In this document: piece after piece, positions 25,949 to 35,010 of the stretch | Layout: each line of letters starts with the position of its first letter | Numbering within the stretch: position 1 is the stretch's first letter | NCBI GenBank assembly: GCA_947499935.1 | Contig: CANMQH010000019.1 | Span: forward strand, 1 to 64,000 | Source: an uncultured Algibacter sp. | GTDB taxonomy: Bacteria > Bacteroidota > Bacteroidia > Flavobacteriales > Flavobacteriaceae | Reading direction: 5' to 3' | Length of the DNA: 64,000 bases | Made by a program: the position numbers and the translations under genes | The notes under the pieces: generated by a model | The model's database searches: none | What the model saw: only the letters and a program-made list of their open reading frames with translations | Told to the model about the DNA's origin: nothing

Positions 25949-26713
25949 TTATCTTGTCAGTAATATTAAGGTAGTTGTAATTACAAAAGTAGAAATACTT
26001 ATAATTGTACCTAATCTGGCATCACCAGTAGCACTACTTATTGCAGAATTATTAGGCTCAACATATACATAATCATTTTGAGTTAAATAATAAACTGGAG
26101 AATTAAAAACTTCTTTATTTGTAATATCTAATCTTGTATATGTTTTTGTTCCTTTAAAATCTCTTACAACTAAAATATTATCTCTACGCCCTTTAATAGT
26201 TAAATCTCCTGCCAAGCCTAAAGCTTCAAGAATGGAAACACGCTCTCCAGAAACATTGTAAACCCCTGGCCTATTAACTGCACCAGCAATAGTAACTCTA
26301 AAATTTAAAATTCGAATATTAATTACAGGGTCTTTAAGATAGCCTGCGGAAAGTTTTTCTTTAAGTAATTCTTTTGCTTCTTGAATGGTAAGTCCAAGTA
26401 ATTTAATTTTTCCAAGAACGGGATAATCAATATTTCCTTCTAAATCAATTAAATAATCAATTTCCTCTCCTGAATTCCCTGTTTGTTTAACTAAATTAAA
26501 TGGTCTAACAGCTTCTAAATTAAAGGTTGATACATAAATACTAACAATATCATTTACCTTAAATGTAGCCTCAAATGTATCTGTATCTACAATGGTTTCA
26601 AAACTTCTAGCATTTTGAAAGTAAACAACTTCTTTTTTAGGAACACAAGACGTTAAAACTCCCACTACAATAATGATTATAAATAATTTACTCTTTTGTA
26701 TCGTTTTAATCAT
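25949..26713 (-). CDS. Wza-type polysaccharide export lipoprotein
   Basis: 254 aa. Lipoprotein signal (IIIIVVGVLTSCVPKKE). A Poly_export domain (FKVNDIVSIYVSTFN, IDLEGNIDYPVLGKIKLLGLT) is followed by SLBB-like segments (VTIAGAVNRPGVYNVSGERVS) and a C-terminal hydrophobic helix at about 228-252, as in Wza, where it forms the outer-membrane pore. Usually paired with a Wzc-type tyrosine kinase, which is not in this window. It follows the aminotransferase gene by 46 bp. Confidence 0.9.
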   Translation of the reverse strand: MIKTIQKSKLFIIIIVVGVLTSCVPKKEVVYFQNARSFETIVDTDTFEATFKVNDIVSIYVSTFNLEAVRPFNLVKQTGNSGEEIDYLIDLEGNIDYPVLGKIKLLGLTIQEAKELLKEKLSAGYLKDPVINIRILNFRVTIAGAVNRPGVYNVSGERVSILEALGLAGDLTIKGRRDNILVVRDFKGTKTYTRLDITNKEVFNSPVYYLTQNDYVYVEPNNSAISSATGDARLGTIISISTFVITTTLILLTR

Positions 26714-26759
26714 AATAATATAAATTGAAAATTGATAAATTTTAATAGCTATTCAGAAA

Positions 26760-27893
26760 TTAATCTTGTTTTAAAGTTTTAAAAATATTATTTATTATTC
26801 TATTCAAGTCATCATCACTTAAATTAGAACCACTAGGCAAACATAACCCTCTATTAAAAAGGTCTTCGGAAACACCATTTAAAAAGCATAAACAATCTTT
26901 AAAAATGGGTTGCAAATGTAATGGTTTCCATAAAGGCCGCGATTCAATTTTATCTTTTAATAAGGATATTCTTATTTTTTCTCTTAATTCATATGAATTG
27001 GTTAGCATACAAGTAATCCATCTATTCGATAAAAACCCTTTTGGCTCTTTCAAAAATTCTATAAAATCAAATTCAGACAAGCTGTCTTTATAAAACTTAA
27101 AGTTTTTTCTTCGTGTATTAACCCTTTCATCAATAACTTCTATTTGCCCCCTACCTATTCCTGCTAAAACATTACTCATTCTGTAGTTATAACCAATAGA
27201 AGAATGCTCATAATGTGGTGCGTTACCTTTAGCTTGTGTAGATAAAAAAATGGCTTTATCCTTTATATTTTCTTGATTAACAATTAATGCACCACCAGCA
27301 GAAGTAGTTATTATTTTGTTTCCATTAAATGATAAAACCCCCATGCTAGATAATGTACCACACTTTTCTCCAAAATAAGTACTTCCTAAAGCCCCTGCAC
27401 TATCCTCAATTAAAGGAATATCAAATTTACTAGCAATGGCATTAATTTCATCAGATTTATGTGGCATGCCGTACAAGTCTACAACAATTATAGCCTTAGG
27501 TTTTTTATAATGTTTTATTCTATGCTCCAATGCTACTTCTAATAATTCTGGAGACATATTCCAAGTATCAGTTTCACTATCTACAAATACGGGTACAGCA
27601 CCTAAATATGTAATTGGATTAGCCGAAGCCGTAAAGGTAAAACTTTGGCATATAACTTCATCTCCTGTTGACACATTCAATAACTCAAGTGCTAAATGTA
27701 AAGAAGATGTTCCTGTGTTTAGTGCTACTATGTGTTTATGCCCCCCTAAATATGCTTTTAAATCGTTTTCAAAACCGATGACATTAGGTCCATTTGGCGC
27801 TATCCAGTTAGAATTAAAGGCATCAGCAATAAAATTTTGCTCAGTACCTACCATATGCGGAGGTGATAAATATATATTATTATATGAGGGCAT
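26760..27893 (-). CDS. DegT/DnrJ/EryC1/StrS-family PLP aminotransferase
   Basis: 377 aa. The PLP lysine is Lys193 in SFNGNKIITTSAGG. LNTGTSSLHLAL, FTFTASANPITYLGAVPVFVD and LIEDSAGALGSTYFG are typical. It is closest in feel to PglE/EpsN/WbpE-like enzymes, which aminate UDP-4-keto-6-deoxy-HexNAc on the way to diacetylbacillosamine or related amino sugars. Cotranscribed with the Wza-type gene. The substrate is inferred from family only. Confidence 0.9.
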   Translation of the reverse strand: MPSYNNIYLSPPHMVGTEQNFIADAFNSNWIAPNGPNVIGFENDLKAYLGGHKHIVALNTGTSSLHLALELLNVSTGDEVICQSFTFTASANPITYLGAVPVFVDSETDTWNMSPELLEVALEHRIKHYKKPKAIIVVDLYGMPHKSDEINAIASKFDIPLIEDSAGALGSTYFGEKCGTLSSMGVLSFNGNKIITTSAGGALIVNQENIKDKAIFLSTQAKGNAPHYEHSSIGYNYRMSNVLAGIGRGQIEVIDERVNTRRKNFKFYKDSLSEFDFIEFLKEPKGFLSNRWITCMLTNSYELREKIRISLLKDKIESRPLWKPLHLQPIFKDCLCFLNGVSEDLFNRGLCLPSGSNLSDDDLNRIINNIFKTLKQD

Positions 27894-28295
27894 AAAATAT
27901 TTAATTTTGACTAAGCACTAACTTTAAGTAAGTTTTTACACAAATATTCGACATTATTCTGATAACTTAATGATTATAAATTCATATTATTTTACATCAA
28001 TAAATGATTTTATTTAATCTTTAATATAAGACCGAATATATACGATTGATTGAGAGATAATAGATTATAAACATTAATTTGACATTAAAAACAGAATAAA
28101 CTTTGTTCTAATATTATGTTAATTTATTTTAGGGTAAATTTAGGAATTGTTTCAAGTTTAATCTTCTAGTTTTACTTTAATTCGCCAAAACTGTATTAAA
28201 ATACGGTTAAATACATAATCAACTACTGCTAAAAACATTAACATCTTATTTATAATATTTACCTTCTAAAATTTAATTTAGTTTTACAAGAAAAC
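27894..28295. other. Intergenic region between divergent polysaccharide genes
   Basis: About 400 bp, very AT-rich, without a supported ORF or clear TTG-N20-TAnnTTTG promoter. It separates the minus-strand aminotransferase-wza pair from the plus-strand epimerase-dehydrogenase pair and must hold promoters for both. Confidence 0.4.
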
Positions 28296-28373
28296 ATGAG
28301 TAGAATTGGTAAAGATTTAAAGATTTTTTTCATATTTGCCATAGTATTTATAATTTTTCCATCAAAAAAATGA
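28296..28373 (+). CDS. Putative 25-aa membrane peptide overlapping the epimerase start
   Basis: ATG at 28296 opens a 25-codon frame, MSRIGKDLKIFFIFAIVFII plus FPSKK, ending in TGA that overlaps the next ATG (ATGA at 28370-28373). Basic ends flank one hydrophobic segment, as in a small single-pass membrane peptide. The overlap suggests translational coupling to the epimerase. It is too short to be sure it is expressed. Confidence 0.35.
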   Translation: MSRIGKDLKIFFIFAIVFIIFPSKK

Positions 28374-29373
28374 CCAAAGACCAAAAAGTAAACTCCAAAA
28401 TAAAAAAATCCTTGTAACTGGAGGCGCTGGTTTTATAGGGTCTAACCTATGCGAAGTTTTACTTAAAAACAACATATCTGTTGTGTGTTTAGATAATTTT
28501 TCTACAGGAAAAAGGGAGAATATTAAACCTTTTATCAAAAACAAAAACTTCAAACTCATTGAAGGCGACATACGGCATCTAAAAGATTGTAAAAGAGCCT
28601 GTGAAAACATCAATTATGTTCTACACGAAGCGGCATTAGGCTCTGTACCAAGATCCATTAAAGACCCTATCACAACAAATGATGTAAATATATCTGGGTT
28701 TTTAAATATGTTAGTCGCATCAAAACATGCCAATGTAGAACGTTTTGTTTATGCTGCAAGTTCATCTACATATGGAGACAATAAAGCGCTACCAAAGGTT
28801 GAAAACATTATAGGAAAGGCTTTATCTCCTTACGCTATTACAAAGTATGTTAATGAATTATATGCCGATATATTTCATACAACTTACGACTTAGACTGTA
28901 TTGGGTTGCGCTATTTTAACGTTTTTGGCAAGCGCCAAGACCCAAATAGTGCTTATGCTGCTGTAATACCAAAATTTGTTCAACAATTTATAGATTATAA
29001 ATCTCCTGTAATTAATGGAGACGGTAGCTATTCTAGAGACTTTACATATATTGATAATGTCATCCAAATTAACATTAACGCATTAACAACTAGTAATAAG
29101 AATGCTCTTAATGAGATATATAATGTTGCTTATGGCCAACGCACAACATTATTACAGCTAACAAATTTTTTAAAAAACCAGCTCGCTGAATACGACAAAA
29201 ATATTAACAAAGTAGAAATAATTTTTGGAGAGCAAAGAATTGGTGATATACCACATTCTTTAGCCGATATTGAGAAAGCTAAAAATTTATTAAACTACAA
29301 TCCTAAATTTGATGTAGAAACAGGTTTAAAAGAAGCTGTTAAATGGTATTGGAAACATTTAAAAACTAATTAA
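28370..29373 (+). CDS. UDP-HexNAc 4-epimerase family (WbpP/TviC-like), frameshifted near the 5' end
   Basis: The body matches extended SDR epimerases of the UDP-GlcNAc C4-epimerase type: RDFTYIDNV, SSTYGDNKALPK, catalytic YAITK, GLRYFNVFGKRQDPNS. The NAD-binding start KILVTGGAGFIGSN lies in a frame without a start codon. The ATG at 28370 (MTKDQKVNSKIKK) is in another frame and stops at 28415-28417. The frames join by -1 slippage at A7 (28402-28408), read A_AAA_AAA, or if that run had eight A residues. The GTG at 28483 would delete the NAD-binding loop. So this is a frameshift mutation, a sequencing error, or slippage-dependent expression. With the next gene it would make UDP-GalNAcA from UDP-GlcNAc. 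Confidence 0.8.
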
Positions 29374-29450
29374 AAAGATTAAACTTATTATTTCTTAAAC
29401 AGAATACAACTATATACAAATCAGTATATTGAATAATAAAAAGCAGCATT

Positions 29451-30737
29451 ATGAATAAAGACAGAATAGCCATAATAGGCTTGGGCTACGTAGGGCTTCC
29501 ATTAGCCAGACTTTTTGCTACCAAATACGCTGTTATTGGGTTTGATATTAACCAAAAAAGAATTAACGAGTTATCATCTGGCAAAGACTCTACACTAGAA
29601 ATACAAGAAAACGAATTACGTACGGTATTAAAAGACAAGCCAAACAAAAATTTAAATGGCTTATACTGTTCATCAAAACTTGAAGATATTAAAGACTGTA
29701 ATTATTACATAATAACAGTTCCTACGCCAATAGACAAAAACAAAAGACCAGACTTAACACCTCTATATAGATCTAGTGAAACCGTCGCTAAAGTCCTAAA
29801 AAAAGGAGATGTTGTTATTTATGAATCCACAGTATATCCTGGCGTCACTGAAGACGAATGTGTGCCGGTATTAGAAAAAAATAGCGGTTTAGTATTTAAT
29901 AAGGATTTTTATGTAGGCTACTCTCCAGAGCGTATTAACCCTGGAGATAAGAAGCATACCGTTGATAAAATTCTAAAAGTTACTGCAGGATCCACTCCTG
30001 ATGTTGGAAAAAAAGTAAATGCACTTTACGCTAGTATTATTAAAGCTGGCACGCATTTAGCACCTTCTATAAAAGTCGCCGAAGCGGCAAAAGTTATTGA
30101 GAATTCGCAACGCGACATTAATATTGCCTTTGTAAACGAGTTGGCTAAAATTTTTAACCTCATGAATATTGATACGCATGCCGTACTAGAAGCTGCTGGG
30201 ACTAAATGGAATTTCCTTCCTTTTAAACCAGGGCTAGTTGGCGGTCATTGCATTGGTGTAGACCCTTATTATTTAGCTCACAAGGCACAAGAATCTGGCT
30301 ATCATCCTGAAATTATTTTAGCTGGGCGTCGTGTTAACGACAGCATGGGGCAATATGTAGCATCAGAAGTCATTAAACTTATGGTAAAGAATGATATACA
30401 GATAAAAGGCGCTAAAGTTTTAGTTTTAGGCGTAACTTTTAAAGAAAACTGTCCAGATGTTAGAAATACAAAGGCTGTCGATGTAATTAAACAACTAGAA
30501 AGCTACGGCACAGAACTTACCGTATACGACCCTTGGGCTAATCCTGACGAAGTAAAACAAGAATACAACCTAAAAACGACCACGCAACTACCTGTAGAAA
30601 CCTTTCATGCTATTGTATTAACTGTAGCACATCAAGAATTTTTAAATCAAGACCTAAGCCCTATATTAAAATCTAACGGAATAATCTACGATGTAAAAGG
30701 TGTTATAACTCAAAATAAAGTAGATGGCAGATTATAG
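29451..30737 (+). CDS. UDP-N-acetylhexosamine 6-dehydrogenase (WbpO/TviB-like)
   Basis: 428 aa. N-terminal NAD fold (IAIIGLGYVGLPLARLFATKY), YESTVYPGVTEDECVPVLE, GYSPERINPGDK, the catalytic-cysteine segment GLVGGHCIGVDPYYLAHKA, and the C-terminal domain (VLVLGVTFKENCPDVRNTK). It performs the two-step oxidation of UDP-GalNAc or UDP-GlcNAc to the uronic acid. Pairing with a WbpP/TviC-like epimerase 77 bp upstream favours UDP-GalNAcA, as in Vi antigen synthesis. Confidence 0.92.
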   Translation: MNKDRIAIIGLGYVGLPLARLFATKYAVIGFDINQKRINELSSGKDSTLEIQENELRTVLKDKPNKNLNGLYCSSKLEDIKDCNYYIITVPTPIDKNKRPDLTPLYRSSETVAKVLKKGDVVIYESTVYPGVTEDECVPVLEKNSGLVFNKDFYVGYSPERINPGDKKHTVDKILKVTAGSTPDVGKKVNALYASIIKAGTHLAPSIKVAEAAKVIENSQRDINIAFVNELAKIFNLMNIDTHAVLEAAGTKWNFLPFKPGLVGGHCIGVDPYYLAHKAQESGYHPEIILAGRRVNDSMGQYVASEVIKLMVKNDIQIKGAKVLVLGVTFKENCPDVRNTKAVDVIKQLESYGTELTVYDPWANPDEVKQEYNLKTTTQLPVETFHAIVLTVAHQEFLNQDLSPILKSNGIIYDVKGVITQNKVDGRL

Positions 30738-30782
30738 GTTTTTTTTAATAAACAGGTTCATACTAAGATTTAAAACAACAAC

Positions 30783-30822
30783 AAAAAAAAAAAAAAAAGA
30801 GTTCTATATATTAGAACTCTTT
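30783..30822 (-). terminator. Terminator of the Lrp-family gene with a 16-nt T-run
   Basis: Read on the minus strand, AAAGAGTTCTA (30822-30812) pairs with TAGAACTCTTT (30806-30796) around a 5-nt loop, then 16 T (30798-30783). The homopolymer is among the longest in the window. Confidence 0.85.
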
Positions 30823-30847
30823 GATACTTTTTAGTGATTATATACCC

Positions 30848-31330
30848 CTATACTAACTCATTGAATATAGAATGCATTAAGCGCTTTTTATCATTAATAC
30901 TTTCTTCTAAAGATATCATAGTCTCTGTTCTATAAACCCCTTCAATATCATCTAAAAGAAAAATAACTTCTTTAGCATGTTCAGTACTCCTAGCTCTAAT
31001 TTTACAAAAAATATTGAATTTTCCTGTAGTAATATGAGCCACTGTAACAAAAGGGATTTCATTGATGCGTTCTAAAACAAATTTTGTTTGAGAGGTGTTA
31101 TTTAAATACACACCTACATATGCAATAAACGAATAACCAAGCTTTTTATAATCTAACATTAGTGATGAGCCTCTAATAATACCAGATTCCTCCATTTTTT
31201 TCACACGTACATGAACTGTACCTGCGGATATCAATAATTTCTTAGCAATATCAGTAAATGGTATTCTTGTGTTATCGATTAACATATCAAGAATTTGGTG
31301 ATCAATTTCGTCTAATTTAATTTTTCCCAT
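30848..31330 (-). CDS. Lrp/AsnC family transcriptional regulator
   Basis: 160 aa. An N-terminal HTH (LDEIDHQILDMLIDNTRIPF, GTVHVRVKKMEESGII) is followed by a C-terminal RAM/AsnC ligand domain (residues about 70-150) with VAHITTGKFNIFCKIRA. It acts as a feast/famine-type regulator binding amino acids. It lies 70 bp downstream of the M14 peptidase on the same strand, but an AT-rich promoter-like gap separates them. Confidence 0.92.
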   Translation of the reverse strand: MGKIKLDEIDHQILDMLIDNTRIPFTDIAKKLLISAGTVHVRVKKMEESGIIRGSSLMLDYKKLGYSFIAYVGVYLNNTSQTKFVLERINEIPFVTVAHITTGKFNIFCKIRARSTEHAKEVIFLLDDIEGVYRTETMISLEESINDKKRLMHSIFNELV

Positions 31331-31400
31331 AATAAATTATTCTTAATTAAGAAGCGAAATTAATACATTTTCATCAATAATAACACATATTTTATACGTT

Positions 31401-32540
31401 TTATTTTGAAAATAATGCGATTTTTTCATTATTTATTATTACGAAAACGTTTTCGTAATCCAAGTCTACAACTAGATTTGAGTCTCCCAGAACCTTAAAT
31501 CCCTTAGCATCAATCTCTATATGCCCAAAATTTTCTTTTAACTTTTCAATTTTAACGACTTTAGGCATAAATTCAACTTTATTACCTATTAATCTTTCTT
31601 GATATTGTATACCTATATCCAATAAATCATCATTAAACTCAGCATTTCTAATAATAACATCTAAAAAACATTTGCCGTTTTCTGGGATTTTAAAATATGT
31701 CTCATATAAACTTCCATCCACATCGGTTTTTGATATATAATCTAACGAAGAAACATATGATATATAAATCAATGCTCTTACAGATTCCCTTTCATAATCA
31801 TCGTGATAATGACCAGCCTCAAACAAGATTGTTGGCACGTTTTTACATTGAAAACTATCTCCAACGCAATTTATATTAAAAGCATCATCATAAACCCCTA
31901 TTTGATTAGGAATAACCTCATGCAAAGCCTCGTTCATAACCCCTATAACCTCCATAGCAACTTTTCTGGTCGGTGTTATTGTACAAATCTCATCTTGAGC
32001 TGGAGCCAAAAAAGATACCGTTGCTAGTTTATTGGTTTTACCGGCACTAAAAATAGTTCTCTGACCATGAAGATTATAACAAAAGTGAGGCTTAAACGCA
32101 TTAAAAACACCTCTCAACACCTTACTTTCTGGTTGCGACAAATTTTGAGCATCTCTATTCAAATCTACCTCATTAGCATTAACCCTAGTATAGGCATTAG
32201 CGCCATCTGGATTTAGTATAGGTATTATATATAATGTACAAGCCTCTAAAATGTGCTTTAACTCATTATCAAGCAAAGTATTTAATAGGTCAAATAAAGC
32301 TTTAGTTGTGGTTGACTCGTTACCATGCATTTGAGACCACATTAAAACACGCTTATTGCCATTACCAATTTTTAATCCATAAATAGGTTCACCTAAAACA
32401 GAGCTACCAATGGTCTCTAAATCTATAAGTTTTTTAAAATTTAACAATAAAGGCAATATGTGTTTATTAGCAATATAACGATGAAACAAACGGGTTTCTT
32501 TGTGCTTTACAAACAACGATTTTATTTCTTCTATTCTCAT
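31401..32540 (-). CDS. M14-family zinc carboxypeptidase
   Basis: 379 aa. Zinc ligands fit MHGNES (His and Glu) and CYNLHGQR (His); the Arg/Asn region is NPDGANAYTRVNANEVDLNRD, and the catalytic Glu is likely in TILFEAGHYHDDYERE. No signal peptide, so it is cytoplasmic. The family removes C-terminal residues or amide-linked groups; the substrate is unknown. Its promoter region holds two palindromes shared with the divergent XRE gene, suggesting that regulator controls it. Confidence 0.9.
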   Translation of the reverse strand: MRIEEIKSLFVKHKETRLFHRYIANKHILPLLLNFKKLIDLETIGSSVLGEPIYGLKIGNGNKRVLMWSQMHGNESTTTKALFDLLNTLLDNELKHILEACTLYIIPILNPDGANAYTRVNANEVDLNRDAQNLSQPESKVLRGVFNAFKPHFCYNLHGQRTIFSAGKTNKLATVSFLAPAQDEICTITPTRKVAMEVIGVMNEALHEVIPNQIGVYDDAFNINCVGDSFQCKNVPTILFEAGHYHDDYERESVRALIYISYVSSLDYISKTDVDGSLYETYFKIPENGKCFLDVIIRNAEFNDDLLDIGIQYQERLIGNKVEFMPKVVKIEKLKENFGHIEIDAKGFKVLGDSNLVVDLDYENVFVIINNEKIALFSK

Positions 32541-32553
32541 AACATATTATTAT

Positions 32554-32567
32554 TTTACAAATGTAAA
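32554..32567 (-). promoter_or_regulatory. Operator copy 1 (TTTAC-N4-GTAAA) over the M14 gene -7 element
   Basis: TTTACAAATGTAAA is a near-palindrome; on the minus strand it contains TACATTTG (32565-32558), a TAnnTTTG element positioned to transcribe the M14 gene starting at 32540. A repressor binding here would block that promoter. Confidence 0.6.
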
Positions 32568-32577
32568 CATTTACTAA

Positions 32578-32591
32578 TTTACAAATGTAAA
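32578..32591 (-). promoter_or_regulatory. Operator copy 2, identical to copy 1
   Basis: TTTACAAATGTAAA again, 24 bp further upstream (centre to centre). The following base C is also shared with copy 1. A weaker inverted copy, GTCACATTTGTA, lies at 32602-32613. Confidence 0.6.
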
Positions 32592-32790
32592 CAAGATTAT
32601 TGTCACATTTGTATACATAGTATCCCTTTATTTAACACTCCGTTACCACTATATTTACAGTAAATAATTAAAAAATATTAATTAAGTATATATTATTAAT
32701 TTTCAGTTACTTAAAACACTTTATATATATCAATAATTCAATATAAAATTATAATAAACCATATTTAAATATGATAATTAGAGTTAAATA

Positions 32791-32804
32791 GTTACATTTG
32801 TAAC
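32791..32804 (+). promoter_or_regulatory. Operator copy 3 over the XRE gene -7 element
   Basis: GTTACATTTGTAAC shares the 12-bp core with the two M14 copies (reverse complement GTTACAAATGTAAC). It contains TACATTTG (32793-32800), giving a leader of about 25 nt to the ATG at 32830. This fits autorepression. Confidence 0.6.
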
Positions 32805-32829
32805 GCTAAATGCAGAATCAATTTTTACA

Positions 32830-33228
32830 ATGATAAACACGGAAGATTTTATTAAGAGACTGCAAAAAGTGATTGATTATTATGGTGAATCTGCCTCCTC
32901 TTTTGCTGAAAAAATTGGAGTGCAACGCTCTAGTATTTCTCACATCTTATCGGGTAGAAATAAACCTAGTTTAGATTTTATTTTAAAAATACTTTCTGCT
33001 TTTCCCGAAGTTGATTTGTATTGGCTATTTAATGGCAAAGGCAATTTCCCTTCAGAAAACAAAACGACAGATACATCCATTACTAAAAAGAAAGAATCTG
33101 TTATTATTGAACAAAAAGATTTATTCTCTTTAGAAGCAGAAAACCATGAGTCTAATAAAACCGAAAAAACTATTGAGCGTATAGTTATTTTTTATTCTGA
33201 TGGAAGTTTTAAAAATTATCAGAATTAA
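32830..33228 (+). CDS. XRE-family regulator with acidic C-terminal extension
   Basis: 132 aa. Residues 1-70 are a helix-turn-helix (SASSFAEKIGVQRSSISHILSGRNKPSLDFILKILSAFPEVDLYWLFNGKG). The C-terminal 60 residues are charged and probably flexible, ending in IERIVIFYSDGSFKNY. Similar regulators are widespread in Flavobacteriaceae. A palindrome over its own -7 element recurs twice at the divergent carboxypeptidase promoter, so it is a likely local autoregulator. Confidence 0.88.
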   Translation: MINTEDFIKRLQKVIDYYGESASSFAEKIGVQRSSISHILSGRNKPSLDFILKILSAFPEVDLYWLFNGKGNFPSENKTTDTSITKKKESVIIEQKDLFSLEAENHESNKTEKTIERIVIFYSDGSFKNYQN

Positions 33229-33264
33229 GCCTTTGTTTAGTAAATTTGCTATCAAATATATTTT

Positions 33265-33636
33265 ATGAAATTTTTACTTTCCTTTATCTCATTTTTAATA
33301 CTGTCTAGTTGCCATGAAATTTCTCGTGACTGCGAGAATTATAAAACTGGCGAGTATTACAGTGAAGTTGTTATTAATGATAAAGTATTTAAATCTTATT
33401 TTAAAAGAAGTAAAAACTTGCAAGTAGAAATTTATAATGGTAAAACAGACTCATCTCAAGTACGATGGATAAACAATTGTGAGGTGGTTTTTAAAACAAT
33501 AAACCCTAAGAATATGGCTCAGCAAAAAGATATTCATTTAAAAATATTAACTACAACAGATTCATCATACACTTATGAGTATTCTTATGTTGGTGAATCT
33601 AAAAAGCAAAAAGGTATTGCGTACGTAAGCAAATAA
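33265..33636 (+). CDS. Small lipoprotein of unknown function
   Basis: 123 aa. Lipobox at FLILSSCHE (Cys16), then a compact beta-rich domain (SQVRWINNCEVVFKTINPKN, YEYSYVGESKKQKGIAYVSK). Relatives in Flavobacteriaceae are often wrongly labelled DNA topoisomerase IV; nothing here supports that. It follows the XRE gene by 36 bp and may be cotranscribed. Confidence 0.72.
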   Translation: MKFLLSFISFLILSSCHEISRDCENYKTGEYYSEVVINDKVFKSYFKRSKNLQVEIYNGKTDSSQVRWINNCEVVFKTINPKNMAQQKDIHLKILTTTDSSYTYEYSYVGESKKQKGIAYVSK

Positions 33637-33641
33637 AGATT

Positions 33642-34142
33642 TTAATCAAACGGGTATAAAAAATACTCCACCAAATTAAATTTAAGTTCTTTTTCCTTTG
33701 TTATTTCGTAAGTTAAAAATATTTCTCCCCAATACTCTCCATCAGAAAAATCTGCAACAATCCATTTATGGTTAAGCATTTTCACTGTATTTATTAGCAT
33801 TTTACGTCCTTCGCTAGCTGCATAAGGAACTATAGGATGCTCACCTTTAACTTCATTAAGTTTATAAAGTTCGTCTTTTATAAAAGGAATTAATTCATCA
33901 ATTTTATAACCGTCATTTTCAAAATAACTTATAGCATCTTCATTTCTTTCTAAATTAAAATGAGACACCTCAAGAATATCATTTTGCAATACTATTAAAG
34001 AATCTTTATAGGTTACCAATTGTGCTTTATGCGCTCCTAGTTTGTTATTCATATCTTCAAAAACGCGTTTAGAATTAACAAATTGAAATAAAATGATAAG
34101 TGTTGCAAACACAAACAAATACATAAAAATTTTTGATTTCAT
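33642..34142 (-). CDS. Membrane-anchored protein of unknown function
   Basis: 166 aa. One N-terminal transmembrane segment (FMYLFVFATLIILFQFV), a short coiled-coil-like stretch (residues about 28-60), then a globular domain with HPIVPYAASEGRKMLINTVK and WIVADFSDGEYWGEIFLTYE. Its start is 12 bp after the MBL-fold gene stop, so the two form an operon. Confidence 0.7.
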   Translation of the reverse strand: MKSKIFMYLFVFATLIILFQFVNSKRVFEDMNNKLGAHKAQLVTYKDSLIVLQNDILEVSHFNLERNEDAISYFENDGYKIDELIPFIKDELYKLNEVKGEHPIVPYAASEGRKMLINTVKMLNHKWIVADFSDGEYWGEIFLTYEITKEKELKFNLVEYFLYPFD

Positions 34143-34154
34143 TATTTTATCTTA

Positions 34155-34916
34155 TTAAATTAATATTTCTAAACCATCATATGCTAAATGCACATGTTTT
34201 GGTAACGATTTTTCAACATCCGCATGAAACCCAAGCATGTGACTAATATGAGTTAAGTATGCAATTTCTGGATTAACCGTTTTAATAAACGACAGCGCCT
34301 CCTCTAGATTAAAATGAGAATGATGCGCTTCTATCCTTAAGGCATTAACAACCAATACCTTTACACCTAGTAGTTTTTTAATTTCTTTTGGTTTTAACGT
34401 TTTCATATCTGTTAAATATGCGAAATCATTAAATCTAAAACCAAATACTTGTAATTCACCATGCTTTCCATTTATTGGCATGACTTCAAACTCATCTAAC
34501 CGAAATGGCTTGTTTTTAATGCGGTTTTCTATTACGGTTGGTGCTCCTGGGTATTTATTTTTAGTTTTAAAAATATATTTAAACCGCTTATGTAGAGATT
34601 TTAAAACACGCTTATGCGCATAAATAGGAATATTGCCTTGTTTAAAATAAAAAGGCCTTATATCGTCTAGTCCTGCTATATGATCAGAATGCTCATGAGT
34701 AAATAAAATACCATCAATTTTACTGCATTTTGCCCTTAGTATTTGGTATCTAAAATCTGGACCGCAGTCTACAACATAAGTCTTATCTTCCCATGTTATT
34801 AAAATTGAAACTCTAAGCCGAGTATCTTTAGGATTATTACTTAGGCATACCGGATGATTACTCCCAATAATAGGAATACCTTGAGATGTACCAGTACCTA
34901 AAAAAGTAATTTTCAA
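34155..34916 (-). CDS. PhnP-like MBL-fold metal-dependent hydrolase
   Basis: 253 aa. GTGTSQGIPIIG at the N terminus, metal ligands in LFTHEHSDHIAGLDD, DCGPDF, YLTDM and the late histidines in LTHISHMLGFH are all present. The family contains phosphodiesterases such as PhnP and RNase Z-like enzymes. Its natural substrate is not known; no phn genes are nearby. Confidence 0.88.
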   Translation of the reverse strand: MKITFLGTGTSQGIPIIGSNHPVCLSNNPKDTRLRVSILITWEDKTYVVDCGPDFRYQILRAKCSKIDGILFTHEHSDHIAGLDDIRPFYFKQGNIPIYAHKRVLKSLHKRFKYIFKTKNKYPGAPTVIENRIKNKPFRLDEFEVMPINGKHGELQVFGFRFNDFAYLTDMKTLKPKEIKKLLGVKVLVVNALRIEAHHSHFNLEEALSFIKTVNPEIAYLTHISHMLGFHADVEKSLPKHVHLAYDGLEILI

Positions 34917-35010
34917 TTTTAGTAAGTTTTAAGACAAAAATAGGGTTATTTTTTTGTTTGCTGTACATATTTGATACCTTTGTAATTATAAGCTATAACC
35001 CATCAATAAT

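Noticed and set aside
28362-28613. 83-codon minus-strand ORF over the epimerase 5' end
   Set aside because: Antisense shadow of the epimerase coding region with no family features.
28483-29373. GTG at 28483 as the epimerase start
   Set aside because: It removes the GxxGxxG NAD-binding loop that is plainly encoded just upstream; the frameshift explanation is better.
33265-33636. DNA topoisomerase IV label
   Set aside because: A 123-aa lipoprotein cannot be a topoisomerase; the label in databases is a propagated error.
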